From the NCBI RefSeq assembly GCF_040939785.1, contig NZ_CP162553.1:5041001-5105000 (forward strand): 64,000 nt of DNA, given 5' to 3'. The notes under the pieces are model-generated. The model worked only from the letters and a program-made list of their open reading frames with translations, was not told where the DNA came from and searched no databases. Position numbers and translations under genes: made by a program. The stretch is from Bradyrhizobium lupini. GTDB lineage: Bacteria; Pseudomonadota; Alphaproteobacteria; Rhizobiales; Xanthobacteraceae. Positions 7,700 to 16,726 of this stretch are shown one piece after another (position 1 is the first letter of the stretch; each line of letters begins with the position of its first letter).

Positions 7700-8143
7700 G
7701 TGAGAGCCTCTCTTGATGGCGAAATTCGCGACGGCCGCCATCATATGCAGATCCGGGTCTATTTCGAAGATACCGACTCCGGCCAGATTGTTTATCACGC
7801 AAATTTCTTGCGCTTCATGGAACGCGGCAGAACGAACTACTTGCGCCTGCTCGGAACGAATCAGCAAGCATTACTCAAAGAAGCCAAGAACGATGCGCCC
7901 GGTGTTGCCTTCGTTGTGCGCTCGATGACGATCGATTTTCTAAAACCGGCGGTCTTGGATGACATTCTTGACGTCGTCACAGTCCCGCAAGAGGTGAGGG
8001 GCGCGTCGATTGCCTTGCTGCAGGAATGCAGGCGTGGCGACGATCTCCTGGTCACAGCACGTGTACGGGTAGCGTTTATCTCAGCTGGAAAGGCGCAGCG
8101 CATCCCGAAGTCGCTGCGGCTCGCTATGGAAGGGCATAGATAA
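7700..8143 (+). CDS. Acyl-CoA thioesterase, 4HBT/YbgC family
   Basis: I place the start at GTG 7700, eight bases after AAGGGG, because it adds the LDGEIRDGRH segment that alphaproteobacterial homologues carry before the core; ATG 7745 is the alternative. The 147-residue product has the hot-dog-fold signature VYFEDTDSGQIVYHANFLRF with the catalytic Asp in the DTD segment (Asp26). YbgC-type enzymes hydrolyse short-chain or hydroxybenzoyl CoA thioesters in the cytosol. Two further thioesterase pieces at 16,146 and 16,266 are closely related, so this appears to be the intact member of a duplicated set. Confidence 0.87.
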   Translation: MRASLDGEIRDGRHHMQIRVYFEDTDSGQIVYHANFLRFMERGRTNYLRLLGTNQQALLKEAKNDAPGVAFVVRSMTIDFLKPAVLDDILDVVTVPQEVRGASIALLQECRRGDDLLVTARVRVAFISAGKAQRIPKSLRLAMEGHR

Positions 8144-9054
8144 ATCTGCCGCCTCATTCACGCGTTTGCCTTGCAGCGCTCCAACGAATTCAAGTCATCA
8201 TGGCGGCGTAAGTTAAAGCAAATGGGCTGCGGCAACCCGGGGGTGGCTCAATTGCACAGTCCAGCCGAATGAATCAGAAGCCGGCTAAGAACGAAAATAA
8301 ATCGGACTTCGTCGGCCGCTTTGGTCACAGCGACCACAGCGAAACCCACGTCAAGGATGACGGGCCGATTGGCGACTGGCGCGGCTATCCCGGCGGCGCT
8401 GCCGTGGCGAACTTGCGCGATCGCATTTCGCGGCTCTTCTCAAATGGCGGCACCGTCTCCATTGCCCCATGCTCCATCTGGCTGACGGCAGCGAGGCGGA
8501 TGGTTTCCGAGCTGCGCGCCAACGCTCGGTGCTCTTGCCACTCCGGATAAAAAATCATGGAAGAGGGCGGAACCGAGCGCGATCATTTTCGACGAGATGG
8601 TCAAGACGGTCCAGGAGCCGGCCCAATCGAAGGCGGCCGGCGGCCTCGTCCTTGGGTCTGAAAACATCAAAGGCACGTTTGTCGGATTCATTAGAAGGTT
8701 CAATCTTTATGTTGTTTTCTGGAATGCGGATCAGCACGATCGAGCGATCGTCATTCACCGTCGCTCAAAGAGGATGGATATCGTCGCGGAAATGCCGCTT
8801 ACGTTCGAGACCGCGCATCGGCTAGCGCTCTTTATGCCGCGTGCCGTGCCGACAACAACATTGCGCCGGATGCGCCGCCAATCGAATGAAGGGCCGCGCG
8901 GCCATTTTCGAAGTTGGTCCGGGCCTCCAATAGGCAAAACTGTTTCGTGGGGCGCCCACTTTATGTCAGCGAGTGCCATGATATCAGAATGGCAACCGGT
9001 GGCCTGTGGGCTGCCATACCTTACTTCACCGCTTGAACGCGCGAGGATAGTGCC
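8144..9054. other. Decayed region with unassigned frames
   Basis: The first 50 bp match the flank of the thioesterase remnant at 16,188-16,237. After that an open frame at 8269-8550 starts MNQKPAKNENKSDFVGRFGH and runs to VANLRDRIS before losing coding character, and another frame at about 8550-9070 is open, but neither resembles a family I know. They are probably truncated or frameshifted genes. Confidence 0.4.
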
Positions 9055-9464
9055 GTGGCTAATGACGTAGCGCTTCTGATCTCGTATTTCGCGCTTTCGG
9101 GGCACGTTTACCCGCTCGGGGCCTGCTGAGGTCACTCCATTCCAATTCAAAGGCAGGGTCGAAGGGGCAGCGCGCGCGGGGTTCAACGGGTTCGGACTTC
9201 ACTACGAAGACACGATGGTCGCGCAAAGCAAGATTGGTTTTGCGGAAATGAGACGCATTCTTCAAGACAATGGCATCAAATATCTGAAGATTGAATTTCT
9301 GCTCGATTGGTACCGGACTGACGAGAAGCGAATGGAATCCGACAAATTCCGTCAGCAAACTGCTCGATGTCTCCGCCGAACTTGGAATGCGGGATATCAA
9401 GGTGGGCCCGGGATTCCAAGAAACGCATGCCGATGTGGCGCTCCGCCCATGGTGGCCTCCGTAA
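9055..9464 (+). pseudogene. Sugar phosphate isomerase/epimerase (TIM-barrel) 5' fragment
   Basis: Starting at GTG 9055 the frame gives LLISYFALSGHVYPLG. Homology continues in a second frame with FKGRVEGAARAGFNGFGLHY and FAEMRRILQDNGIKYLKIEF, then in a third frame with LLDVSAELGMRDIKVG before a TAA at 9462. This is the typical opening of xylose isomerase-like TIM-barrel epimerases. Two frameshifts and loss of the C-terminal two thirds make it non-functional. It ends directly before the duplicated porin segment, which may have truncated it. Confidence 0.6.
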
Positions 9465-9606
9465 GGGGACACTTGGGAATGATCTGCAACGCAGAACCTA
9501 ACGCAGCGTCCGGTTCACGCATTTCTTTCGGCACGAATGTTGTGACGCAGCTACAGCAATTCGCGCGCACGTTGTTAAGACGCATGAGGCTCGGGGCACT
9601 CAAGAC

Positions 9607-10362
9607 ATGAGAGTAGAAATGAAGAACTTCTTGCTTACGACTGTGAGCATTGTGGCGCTTGGCGCAATTGCGTCCGCATCCGGTGCAGACCTGGCTGCGC
9701 AGCCCGTCCAACCTCTCTACTCCAAAGCTCCGCCGCCTGTCGCGGCTGCAATTTACGACTGGAGCGGCCTCTACGTCGGTGTGAACGGCGGCTTGGGCTC
9801 AAGCTCGAATTGCTGGGACTACAATGGTCGCACCCCTGAGGGCTGTCATGATGCGACCGGCATTACCGTCGGCGGGCAGATCGGCTATCGATGGCAGATC
9901 GGCCAGATCGTGCTGGGCGTTGAAGGTCAGGGGAACTGGGCTGATCTGAGCGGATCCAACGTCAGCATTGCGTTCGGCGATGTCGACCAGAGCAAGATTG
10001 GTGCGTTCGGTACGATGACTGGGCAGATCGGTTATGCGCTCGACACCGTACTGTTTTACGCCAAGGGCGGCGTCGCAGTGGCGAGCAACACGTATCGAGT
10101 CAACTCCGCAGTCACGGGCGCGCAGTTCGCGGGCGCTGATAGCAGCCCTTGGGGTGCTACTGTGGGCGCCGGGATCGAAGTCGGTTTCGCGCCGAACTGG
10201 TCGGTAAGCGTCGAGTACGACCACTTGTTCATGCGGGATGCCGACGTGAACTTTGTCGTGGCTGCTGGTTCGCTGGGCGGCGACCGCATCCGCCAGGATT
10301 TCGATCTTGTGACTGCGCGGCTCAACTATAAGTTCGGCGGCCCGATTCTGCTCAAATATTGA
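9607..10362 (+). CDS. Omp25-like outer membrane beta-barrel protein
   Basis: The 251-residue product (247 from the ATG at 9619) begins with a Sec signal peptide ending near SASGADLAAQ. The mature part has YDWSGLYVGVNGG, repeated amphipathic strands such as GQIGYRWQIGQIVLGVEGQ, and ends LNYKFGGPILLKY with a C-terminal aromatic residue, all typical of the Omp25/porin family of Rhizobiales. It probably sits in the outer membrane as a small eight-stranded barrel. ATG 9619 (MKNFLLT) is the more natural signal-peptide start. A strong hairpin terminator follows. A paralogue lies at 14,295-15,041. Confidence 0.88.
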   Translation: MRVEMKNFLLTTVSIVALGAIASASGADLAAQPVQPLYSKAPPPVAAAIYDWSGLYVGVNGGLGSSSNCWDYNGRTPEGCHDATGITVGGQIGYRWQIGQIVLGVEGQGNWADLSGSNVSIAFGDVDQSKIGAFGTMTGQIGYALDTVLFYAKGGVAVASNTYRVNSAVTGAQFAGADSSPWGATVGAGIEVGFAPNWSVSVEYDHLFMRDADVNFVVAAGSLGGDRIRQDFDLVTARLNYKFGGPILLKY

Positions 10363-10385
10363 TCTGAAGTCGGACTGGTGAATCG

Positions 10386-10411
10386 AAGGCCCCGGCTAGA
10401 CCGGGGCCTTT
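10386..10411 (+). terminator. Rho-independent terminator of porin copy A
   Basis: AAGGCCCCGG and CCGGGGCCTT form a ten-pair stem around a five-base loop, followed by T, 23 bp after the stop codon. Confidence 0.8.
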
Positions 10412-10526
10412 CAGGCATCGCGCGTGCGACGCGACTGGCGGGTGACCGGAAGTCAGGAACAGTTAGCGAAACCGCGGCGAGTTCATCTTCTGAGCTGAAG
10501 TTCTAAATCGATAAAGGACAGCGAGC

Positions 10527-11738
10527 ATGTTCGTTTCATTCTTCCCTCGACCAAAGTTGTTCTTTGCGTCGTCAATTCTTTGGACGGCGTTGGCGATGGC
10601 GTTTTGGTATGTATTTGCCGGCAATCTCTTTCCAGCCCCGGAGAAGCCGGTCGGGCTTGCGACGTTCTGGTCGGCCACGGCGCTGTGGTTTGATCTCTAT
10701 TTTGCGCTGGCCGTTACGGTGTTCGCGGCGGCATGGATGTTGTTTGCCCCGCATCCCTGGGCGACGTGGTCCATTCTTGGTTCGGCGCTGATCCTGTTCA
10801 CCTCTTACTTTCAGGTCCAGGTCTCGGTCGCGATCAACAGCTGGTATGGACCGTTCTATGACATGATCCAGGCTGCGCTTTCGAAGTCGGCGCCGGTCAC
10901 GGTCGAGCAGTTCTACAGCGAGTTGTCGACCTTTGCCGGCATAGCGCTCGTGGCCGTCGTGGTCGGCGTGATGACGCGATTCTTCGTCAGCCACTACATC
11001 TTCCGCTGGCGCACGGCGATGAACGAGTTTTATGTCGCCAACTGGCCACGGCTGCGCACGATCGAAGGCGCCTCCCAGCGCATCCAGGAAGACACCATGC
11101 GCTTCGCCAGCACCATGGAAGGTCTAGGCGTCAATCTCATCAGCGCGGTGCTGACACTGTTGGCGTTCCTGCCGGTTCTGGTGAGGCTGTCCAGCAACGT
11201 CACGGAGCTGCCTCTGTTCGGCTCGATTGCCTATCCGCTGGTGTTCGCCGCGGTGATCTGGTCGATCCTGGGCACCGGCGTTCTCGCGCTTATCGGCATC
11301 CGCCTGCCCGGAATTGAATTTTTCAACCAGCGGGTCGAAGCGGCCTATCGCAAGGAGCTCGTGCTCGGCGAGGATGATACGGCGCGTGCCAATGCGCCGA
11401 CATTGAGCGTGCTGTTTAGCGACATTCGCAGGAATTACTTCCGGCTCTATCTGAACTTCATGTACTTCAATATCGGCCGGATCGTCTATCTGCAGACTGA
11501 CGTCATCTTTCCTTATCTGCTGCTTGCGCCCACAATCATCGCGGGCAGGATCACCCTCGGCGCGATGAACCAGATCCTCAACGCGTTCACGCAAGTACGA
11601 ACCTCGTTTCAGTATCTCGTCAACTCCTGGAGCACGATCGTCGAACTGATCTCGATCTATCAGCGGCTGCGGAGCTTTGAGGCAAAGATCCACGGTGGGC
11701 CACTGCCGTCGATCGAGATAAGGAAGCCAGCCACATGA
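10527..11738 (+). CDS. bacA: BacA/SbmA-type peptide transporter
   Basis: The 403-residue membrane protein starts [20 protein letters not shown], very like rhizobial BacA and E. coli SbmA, which are about 410-420 residues. It has the family's multiple hydrophobic segments and conserved [19 protein letters not shown]. SbmA/BacA proteins import peptides such as microcins and host antimicrobial peptides using the proton gradient; in several rhizobia BacA is needed for bacteroid survival against legume NCR peptides. This is the SbmA-like form without an ATPase domain. AAAGGA precedes the ATG. It lies inside the tract bounded by inverted porin copies. The bacA symbol is by similarity; whether it is the functional symbiosis orthologue is not shown. 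Confidence 0.88.
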   Translation: MFVSFFPRPKLFFASSILWTALAMAFWYVFAGNLFPAPEKPVGLATFWSATALWFDLYFALAVTVFAAAWMLFAPHPWATWSILGSALILFTSYFQVQVSVAINSWYGPFYDMIQAALSKSAPVTVEQFYSELSTFAGIALVAVVVGVMTRFFVSHYIFRWRTAMNEFYVANWPRLRTIEGASQRIQEDTMRFASTMEGLGVNLISAVLTLLAFLPVLVRLSSNVTELPLFGSIAYPLVFAAVIWSILGTGVLALIGIRLPGIEFFNQRVEAAYRKELVLGEDDTARANAPTLSVLFSDIRRNYFRLYLNFMYFNIGRIVYLQTDVIFPYLLLAPTIIAGRITLGAMNQILNAFTQVRTSFQYLVNSWSTIVELISIYQRLRSFEAKIHGGPLPSIEIRKPAT

Positions 11739-13146
11739 TTCCTATAGCTATAGGGAGTTGACGGACACCTGACCTTCCGTTCTGCGTCAAACGGTCGCAA
11801 CGCTGCTGAATTGCTTAAGTTGTGAGAAGGGGCACTCGAGAGAATGGCGCTCGGCGTGGAGAAACTTAGCAACTGCATATCGGAACCCCCGTGACGTGTT
11901 GTTGTGGATGACGGCTAGCGCGCTGTTGCAGCGCGCGGACTGAGGCAAAGGGGCGGCGGATGGCTGTAGGGGCCATTACAGCCGCGGCGGGTAAGCTACA
12001 AAGCAGCCGCGTCGCGTTCGACCTGCAGTCGAGCCAGCGGGTTCATGACACCGAAGACTTGCTCCGAGAAAACAGCCATGAATCTGATTTGCTCCTGGAA
12101 ATGGGTTCTCAGAGTCCACACCGCCTAGCTCTACAAATAAGTACCAGCGTGTCGTAAGTTCGACAGTGTGAGTCAGACACGCCTCAACGGTGTTGTCCAG
12201 CGAGCAATCATAATTGTGTCACACATGGCACCGGACACTGACTGACTAGCCAGAACGACCATGCGGGATGTTTCAAACTTGATCCGCCTCCATGGAATAC
12301 GGTGCTAAACAGGGGTAGGCATTACGTGGGGCGGCGAGCCCTTGTGACCGCCGGATGTGTTGGTGTCCATTCTGGTTCTGGCGGAACGGTAATCGAGCCC
12401 AGTGGCACCCAAGCTCGTTCTAGCGTCACTGGATCGCGCAGCTGGGCGAAAGTTTCGGTGCGAATATCGAGCCACTCGAACCAGCGATCCTGGACGGCGA
12501 CAAGCTGGGCTGGCCGGAGCACGCCGAAATTATCTCGAAGAGAAATTCTTATCACCGTAAGCTCAACTGTGAACCGTGCCAGAAGAGTTCAAGATGATGT
12601 TGCGTCGTGTTTCAACTACCAGAACCGGGATTTGACAACTCTGAGCCTGCGGACCAATCCGTTTCCGCCGAGCCGGAGCTCTGGCCGTGAACATGACCGC
12701 CAGATTGAGCAGCGTGGATTCACAAGCGTGGCTCGCCGACTATAGCAACCGCGCCGCACATCCGGCTCAAAAGGCGCGACGAGCTCCTAAGCTGGAATTG
12801 GCGAGATCGGAACAAGCAATCCACTAAGGCTGCCCAATTCACGGCTCGGCGATCCTCACCAAATGCTTTACGAACTTTTGTTGATAGCGTCAGCAAGCGT
12901 CGACTTGAAAACCAAAGGACCTATCCGCAGGATGCTTTCTTAAGCCGTCATGCATCCAGAATGAGCGGAGCACGAACTGTCACATTACCGAAACCTAGCT
13001 CTTGTACTTGTAGGCTCGGCCGTCTCCCTTACTCCTCCCGCTCCCTGGAGCGAAGAAGGTTTATTCCGCACGGCTTTCCGGGGGCCACCGGCCAGGCGGG
13101 CCGGAGCCGAGGTCGGCCAGATCTCCGTTGTTTTTGGATTAGCGCC
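11739..13146. other. Long non-coding stretch with possible remnants
   Basis: About 1.4 kb without a convincing gene. The best candidate is 12,322-12,555 on the minus strand (77 residues, LVAVQDRWFEWLDIRTETFA), which has coding-like composition but no family and no clear start signal. I see no mobile element, RNA gene or terminator here. Confidence 0.4.
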
Positions 13147-13401
13147 ATGACACCGAAAACCAAACTATGCGCTTTGTTGCGAGGTGTTCTGGACGATGCG
13201 ATCGGGATGGTGCCCGAAGCAAACCGGACGTCTTCGTTGAAGGCGTGCCTCGCCGAAAAGGTATTAGCTCTGGCCGCAAAAGGTCACTTGGATCCAACTG
13301 TCTTGACGCGTCTCGCGCTACGGAGTCTGCAGGAATCCTGTTGTGGTTGCTACGGGTGCGAACTGCAGAACCCCCTTCGAGGTGTGAAGGACCGAGAATG
13401 A
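13147..13401 (+). CDS. Small helical hypothetical protein (84 aa)
   Basis: From ATG 13,147 the product reads MTPKTKLCALLRGVLDDAIG followed by MVPEANRTSSLKACLAEKVL and a Cys-rich tail (ESCCGCYGCE). The N-terminal 70 residues resemble short helical proteins found repeatedly in Bradyrhizobium symbiosis regions (patterns such as LPEAKRTSSMKAEIAE), of unknown function. The tail may come from another frame after a shift. The frame is open further upstream to 12,961, but that part looks non-coding. Confidence 0.45.
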   Translation: MTPKTKLCALLRGVLDDAIGMVPEANRTSSLKACLAEKVLALAAKGHLDPTVLTRLALRSLQESCCGCYGCELQNPLRGVKDRE

Positions 13402-14253
13402 ACTCCAAACCTATTCCCCGCGCTCCGGCGTGGCTGACCGCCTGGGTTTCGGCGGGTTGCAAGGCGGCGCGAGATTAGAGGTCTGCCCGGCCATGGAGCT
13501 TGCGCCCGGCAGCGATGCCATCTGAGCGCGAGGGTTATGGCGTCCTGCCCGGAGAAACTCGGGTCAGTCCTGCTGTGGATGCCGCCTTGCTCCATCATGA
13601 GGTCGCCCGTGTCCGCGGCTTTCACTGACGTCATTGCGCCCCGCCCGCGGCACATATGGATTTCTCCTCTGTCCGCATCGGCGCTTGGCGCGCGATATCG
13701 GCGATGTCGGAGGGCAGGGTGCTCGCCTGCCCGGTTGCCGCTAGTAGCCGAAGCGGGCGAGGCCGAGTGATCCGAAAGATCGGACGGGCCGGTGAGATGT
13801 TGGAAAGCCGAGCTGCCTATCGTCCGGGTTCGCGACAGACGCGGATGAGCCGATCTATTATGTCCTCAACGCTTGCAGGCGGACTCTTGCCGTGGCCGCC
13901 TCAGCCGAGGCAGCTGTGTTCGACGATCTCGTCTGCCTCGATTGCGACGGCGATGCGCCGCTTACCCTGGCAAGGCGGCAGCCGCAAGCCAAGCAGTATC
14001 ATTCCCGCGGCATCGACGCAGGTTCCGAGCTCGTCGCCCTTGCGACTACCCCTCTCCACGATTACGGCTGACTTTCGGTGTCGAGTGTGCTCAGCGCTGA
14101 GCCGGCGGTTCCCCGCGAAGTGCTGAGCTTGCCGTCCGGAGAAGGAGGGGTCGCAGGCCAGCGAAAGGGGCCGGGATCGCGCAGGCGGCGCTTGAATCTC
14201 ACGTCGGAATTGCCTGAATGGCCGGGCTCTGAGCGGGCCATGCTTCCCTTCAA
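13402..14253. other. Decayed region before porin copy B
   Basis: Apart from the coding-like piece at 13,796-14,071 listed separately, no frame is convincing. Several overlapping frames on both strands reflect high GC. No mobile element ends were recognised. Confidence 0.4.
13796..14071 (+). pseudogene. Possible C-terminal gene remnant lacking a start
   Basis: A frame opens immediately after a TGA and runs 91 codons to TGA at 14,069, reading for example DADEPIYYVLNACRRTLAVA and FDDLVCLDCDGDAPLTLARR. Its amino acid composition is more protein-like than the competing frames, but no ATG, GTG or ribosome binding site is placed to start it. It may be the 3' end of a broken gene. Family unknown. 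Confidence 0.3.
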
Positions 14254-14278
14254 ATGGCCCCGGCTAGGCCGGGGCCAT
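14254..14278 (-). terminator. Terminator of porin copy B
   Basis: ATGGCCCCGGC and GCCGGGGCCAT form an eleven-pair stem around a three-base loop, 16 bp beyond the stop of the minus-strand porin gene, followed by TTTG in that direction. It corresponds in position to the copy A terminator. Confidence 0.75.
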
Positions 14279-14294
14279 CGACCGCAACTAGGGA

Positions 14295-15041
14295 TCAATA
14301 TTTCAGGAGAATCGGACCGCCAAACTTATAGTTGACCCGTACCGTGATAAGATCGAGATCCTCGCGGATGCGATCGGCCCCACCAATGTTCCCGCTGAAT
14401 TTCACCGTGCGGGGCTGGAAGAACAGGTGGTCGTACTCGAAGCCCACCGTCCAGTTCGGTGCGATGCCGTGCTCGAATCCGACCCCCAACACACCGCCCC
14501 AAAGAACGTCACTTTTCCTAGCGGCTCCTGCCACGGTCGAGCTGATCTGATGGATGTTGCTCGTGACTGCGGCGCCGCCTTTGCCGTAAAGTACGTTATT
14601 CCCAAAGGCATAACCAATCTGCCCCGTCATGAGACCGAACGCGTCAATCTTAGTCTGGTTGGTAGTATCGGAAAACGGGATGCTGTGATTGGACCCGGTC
14701 AAATCAGCCCAGTTGCCCTGGCCCTCAACACCCAGCACGATCTGGCCCATCTGCCATCGATAGCCGATCTGGAGGCCCACGCTACCGCCTGTCGGATGAT
14801 GACAGCCCTCGGGCTTGCTGCCAAGGTACTCCCAACAACTCTCGCCTGAGCTCAGACCACCGTTCACGCCGAAATAGTAAGCACTCCAATCGTAGATTGC
14901 AGCCGCGACAGGTCCCGGAGCGGTGGTGTAGAGAGGCCTGATGGGTTGCGCAGGCAGATCAGCACTGAATGCGGGGGCCACCGCAGCAAGCGCCACCGTA
15001 CTGACTGTCATAAGCAACAAGTTCTTCATTTCTATTCCCAT
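14295..15041 (-). CDS. Omp25-like outer membrane beta-barrel protein, paralogue
   Basis: From ATG 15,041 (MGIEMKNLLLM; alternative ATG 15,029) the 248-residue product has a signal peptide ending near APAFSADLPAQ, the YDWSAYYFGVNGG segment, the shared strand GQIVLGVEGQGNWADLTGSN and an identical C-terminus NYKFGGPILLKY. It should be an outer membrane barrel like its paralogue at 9607. The frame is open upstream to 15,263, but that part is the duplicated promoter region and is not coding. Loop regions differ most between the paralogues, as expected for surface-exposed parts. Confidence 0.87.
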   Translation of the reverse strand: MGIEMKNLLLMTVSTVALAAVAPAFSADLPAQPIRPLYTTAPGPVAAAIYDWSAYYFGVNGGLSSGESCWEYLGSKPEGCHHPTGGSVGLQIGYRWQMGQIVLGVEGQGNWADLTGSNHSIPFSDTTNQTKIDAFGLMTGQIGYAFGNNVLYGKGGAAVTSNIHQISSTVAGAARKSDVLWGGVLGVGFEHGIAPNWTVGFEYDHLFFQPRTVKFSGNIGGADRIREDLDLITVRVNYKFGGPILLKY

Positions 15042-15311
15042 GTCTTGAGTGCCCCCGAGCCTGCTGCGTCTTAACAACGTGCACGCAAATTGCTGTAACT
15101 GCATCGCAACATTGGCGCTGGAAGAAATGCGTGAAACAAACGCCGCGTCAGGTTGCGGCGTTGCAGATATCTCCAACTCCTTGACATGCCCCTTCGCTTG
15201 CGAGCGTAGATCAGCGCGGTGTCCTGCCTCTCGCGCACCCGACAGCTTGACGGCATGCTCCACCTCGCGACGTAGTAGCGTGGTAGGTCGACGGGGCGCC
15301 CGGTAAGTGCG

Positions 15312-15423
15312 TGTTCCAGCCGTTCGTGATCACGGAGTCCAAGCCATCGTGATCGCCCATTCCAGAGCATCGTGATCACCGTTTCCAGCCGATCGTGATC
15401 GCTATTTCAGCGATTGCGATCGG
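15312..15423. repeat. IS21-type multiple terminal repeats
   Basis: Five imperfect units of about 22 bp follow each other, each built around TTCCAG-N-CATCGTGATC (for example CCAGCCGATCGTGATC). Arrays of this kind at an element end are characteristic of the IS21 family and lie just upstream of istA. Here they directly precede an istA remnant. Confidence 0.75.
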
Positions 15424-15459
15424 GGTAACCAGGAGGCGCGCACCGCTGACAGTCTGCAA

Positions 15460-15618
15460 CCCGGCTACCTTGGTCTTTTGCCTAACTCCGACTGCTTCAG
15501 CTATGCGAACGCTACAAGCAATGGGCCGGCCCCCTCAAGCCCATCCTGTCCCCAGGTCCATGTCGCCGGCGAGAAGCTGTTCGTCGACTATTCCGGCCAG
15601 ACCATGGAGCTGGGTTGA
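15460..15618 (+). pseudogene. istA: istA transposase remnant (IS21 family)
   Basis: The frame ending in TGA at 15,616 reads HVAGEKLFVDYSGQTMELG, an excellent match to the segment entering the DDE catalytic domain of IS21 IstA (HVAGEKLFVDYAG-x-T). The preceding residues GYLGLLPNS fit the upstream part loosely. The N-terminal DNA-binding region and everything after the first catalytic Asp are gone, and no istB is present, so the element is dead. Confidence 0.75.
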
Positions 15619-16133
15619 CGGAGTACGATACACGCCAGTCCTGCTCCGGCTCCGCGGATGAAACCGTCAATGCAGGAGCGATCGGTTGGGCTTTCGGTCA
15701 GGGGCGGCGCCGACGGAGCAACGAACCCGGAAACTCTCACGCAAATAACCGCACACGTTCTTAATGTGGGTCAGTGGTGTGAGGTCCGCGATAGGATCTC
15801 CCGAAATCAGGCTCATAAGTGCCGCGGTTTTCGCCCATGCCACAAGTACGGGTCCGATTAGGTTGTGGGCGCGTCCGCTCCGCGGACGGGGCTCTATGAG
15901 CCAGCTTGCCGAGCCATGCTGTCTCGGCCTTTCGGATCACGATGCCTCGCGCAAGCCATAAAGTGCTCCTCGCCGGGGGCACTCGGAAAACGGGCTCGCC
16001 TGTGGCGAGCGTTATTACGGCCCCGTTCCCGCGTGCCGCTCAAACACCGGTGTTGTCGCTGCACTCGTCCCGCATGCCCCTTCGGGCCGCTATGCTCGCG
16101 GCCGGGCTGACATTTCTCTCGAGGCGAGCTAGG
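15619..16133. other. Stretch between IS21 remnant and thioesterase scar
   Basis: No convincing gene. A frame at 15,906-16,136 (76 residues, MPSHAVSAFRITMPRASHKV and a hydrophobic C-terminus) is open but unrecognised. Confidence 0.35.
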
Positions 16134-16145
16134 TGAACACTGAAG

Positions 16146-16187
16146 CTGATCCCGAAGGCGCTGCGGCTCGCCATGAAAGGGACGTAG
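16146..16187 (+). pseudogene. 3' remnant of a 4HBT thioesterase gene
   Basis: The codons read IPKALRLAMKGT and stop, matching the C-terminus IPKSLRLAMEGHR of the intact thioesterase at 7700. Similarity to that gene's downstream flank continues to about 16,237 (compare 8144-8195). Only the last dozen codons and the flank survive. The remnant abuts another thioesterase gene that has lost its 5' end. Confidence 0.7.
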
Positions 16188-16265
16188 AAAAATCTGCGCT
16201 TGTTCACGCTACCGCCCTCCAGCGCCCCAACGAAATCAAGCAGTTGGTATTCTGTTGCGATATCG

Positions 16266-16648
16266 TCAAATCCGAGTTTTCCGGCATCGTCTATCACGCC
16301 AACTATCTGCGCTTCATGGAGCGCGGGCGGACCAATCATCTGCGGCTGATGGGCGCCGAGCAGCAGGCATTGTTCGAGCAGGCCGAGGCGGAAGACGCAA
16401 GCTTCGCCTTCGTGGTGCGCTCGATGCATCTCGATTTCCTCAAGCCTGCCCGGATGGATGACGTGCTCGATGTCGTGACCTGGCCGGTCGCCGTGAAGGG
16501 CGCCTCCATCATGCTGGCGCAGGAGGTGCGGCGCGGCGAAGTCGTGCTGGTCAAAGCCGAGGTGCGGGTCGCCTTCATCAGCGGCGGACGTGCCCAGCCG
16601 ATCCCGAAATCGATCCGCGCCTTGATGAAGGCTGATCCGATTTCGTGA
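16266..16648 (+). pseudogene. 4HBT thioesterase lacking its native 5' end
   Basis: From about 16,277 the translation FSGIVYHANYLRFMERGRTN to the end is a normal YbgC-type thioesterase, but the preceding catalytic segment is replaced: where the intact paralogue has YFEDTDS this reads DIVKSEF, so the catalytic Asp is absent. The frame stays open back to a GTG at 16,133 (171 codons), passing out of frame through the 3' remnant of another thioesterase. I interpret this as a native gene whose 5' end was replaced at a recombination junction; a translated fusion cannot be excluded. Confidence 0.7.
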
Positions 16649-16726
16649 TCGGGCGATAGCGGACGGCCCTCTCGACTCCCCCGCGCGCGGCGATAGATTG
16701 CACTCCCGCCAACCGATGAGGCCCTC

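Larger units (their letters stand above)
9481..10411 (+). repeat. Porin gene duplication unit, copy A
   Basis: About 930 bp comprising roughly 125 bp of upstream DNA, the porin gene and its terminator match 14,254-15,172 on the opposite strand. The upstream match includes a conserved run GCACGTTGTTAAGACGCA, so promoter sequences were copied together with the gene. The two copies face each other as inverted repeats about 3.8 kb apart. Confidence 0.8.
14254..15172 (-). repeat. Porin gene duplication unit, copy B
   Basis: Inverted counterpart of 9481-10,411, comprising upstream region, porin gene and terminator hairpin. Protein divergence between the copies is clear, so the duplication is not very recent. 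Confidence 0.8.

Noticed and set aside
12150..12165. Another TGT-N10-ACA motif (TGT CGTAAGTTCG ACA)
   Set aside because: No sigma-54 -24/-12 element lies at a suitable distance; a TGGCAC at 12,227 lacks the -12 GC. This motif occurs by chance several times in such a window.
1..16000. nod box or type III tts box
   Set aside because: No convincing match to either consensus was seen in the accessory tract.
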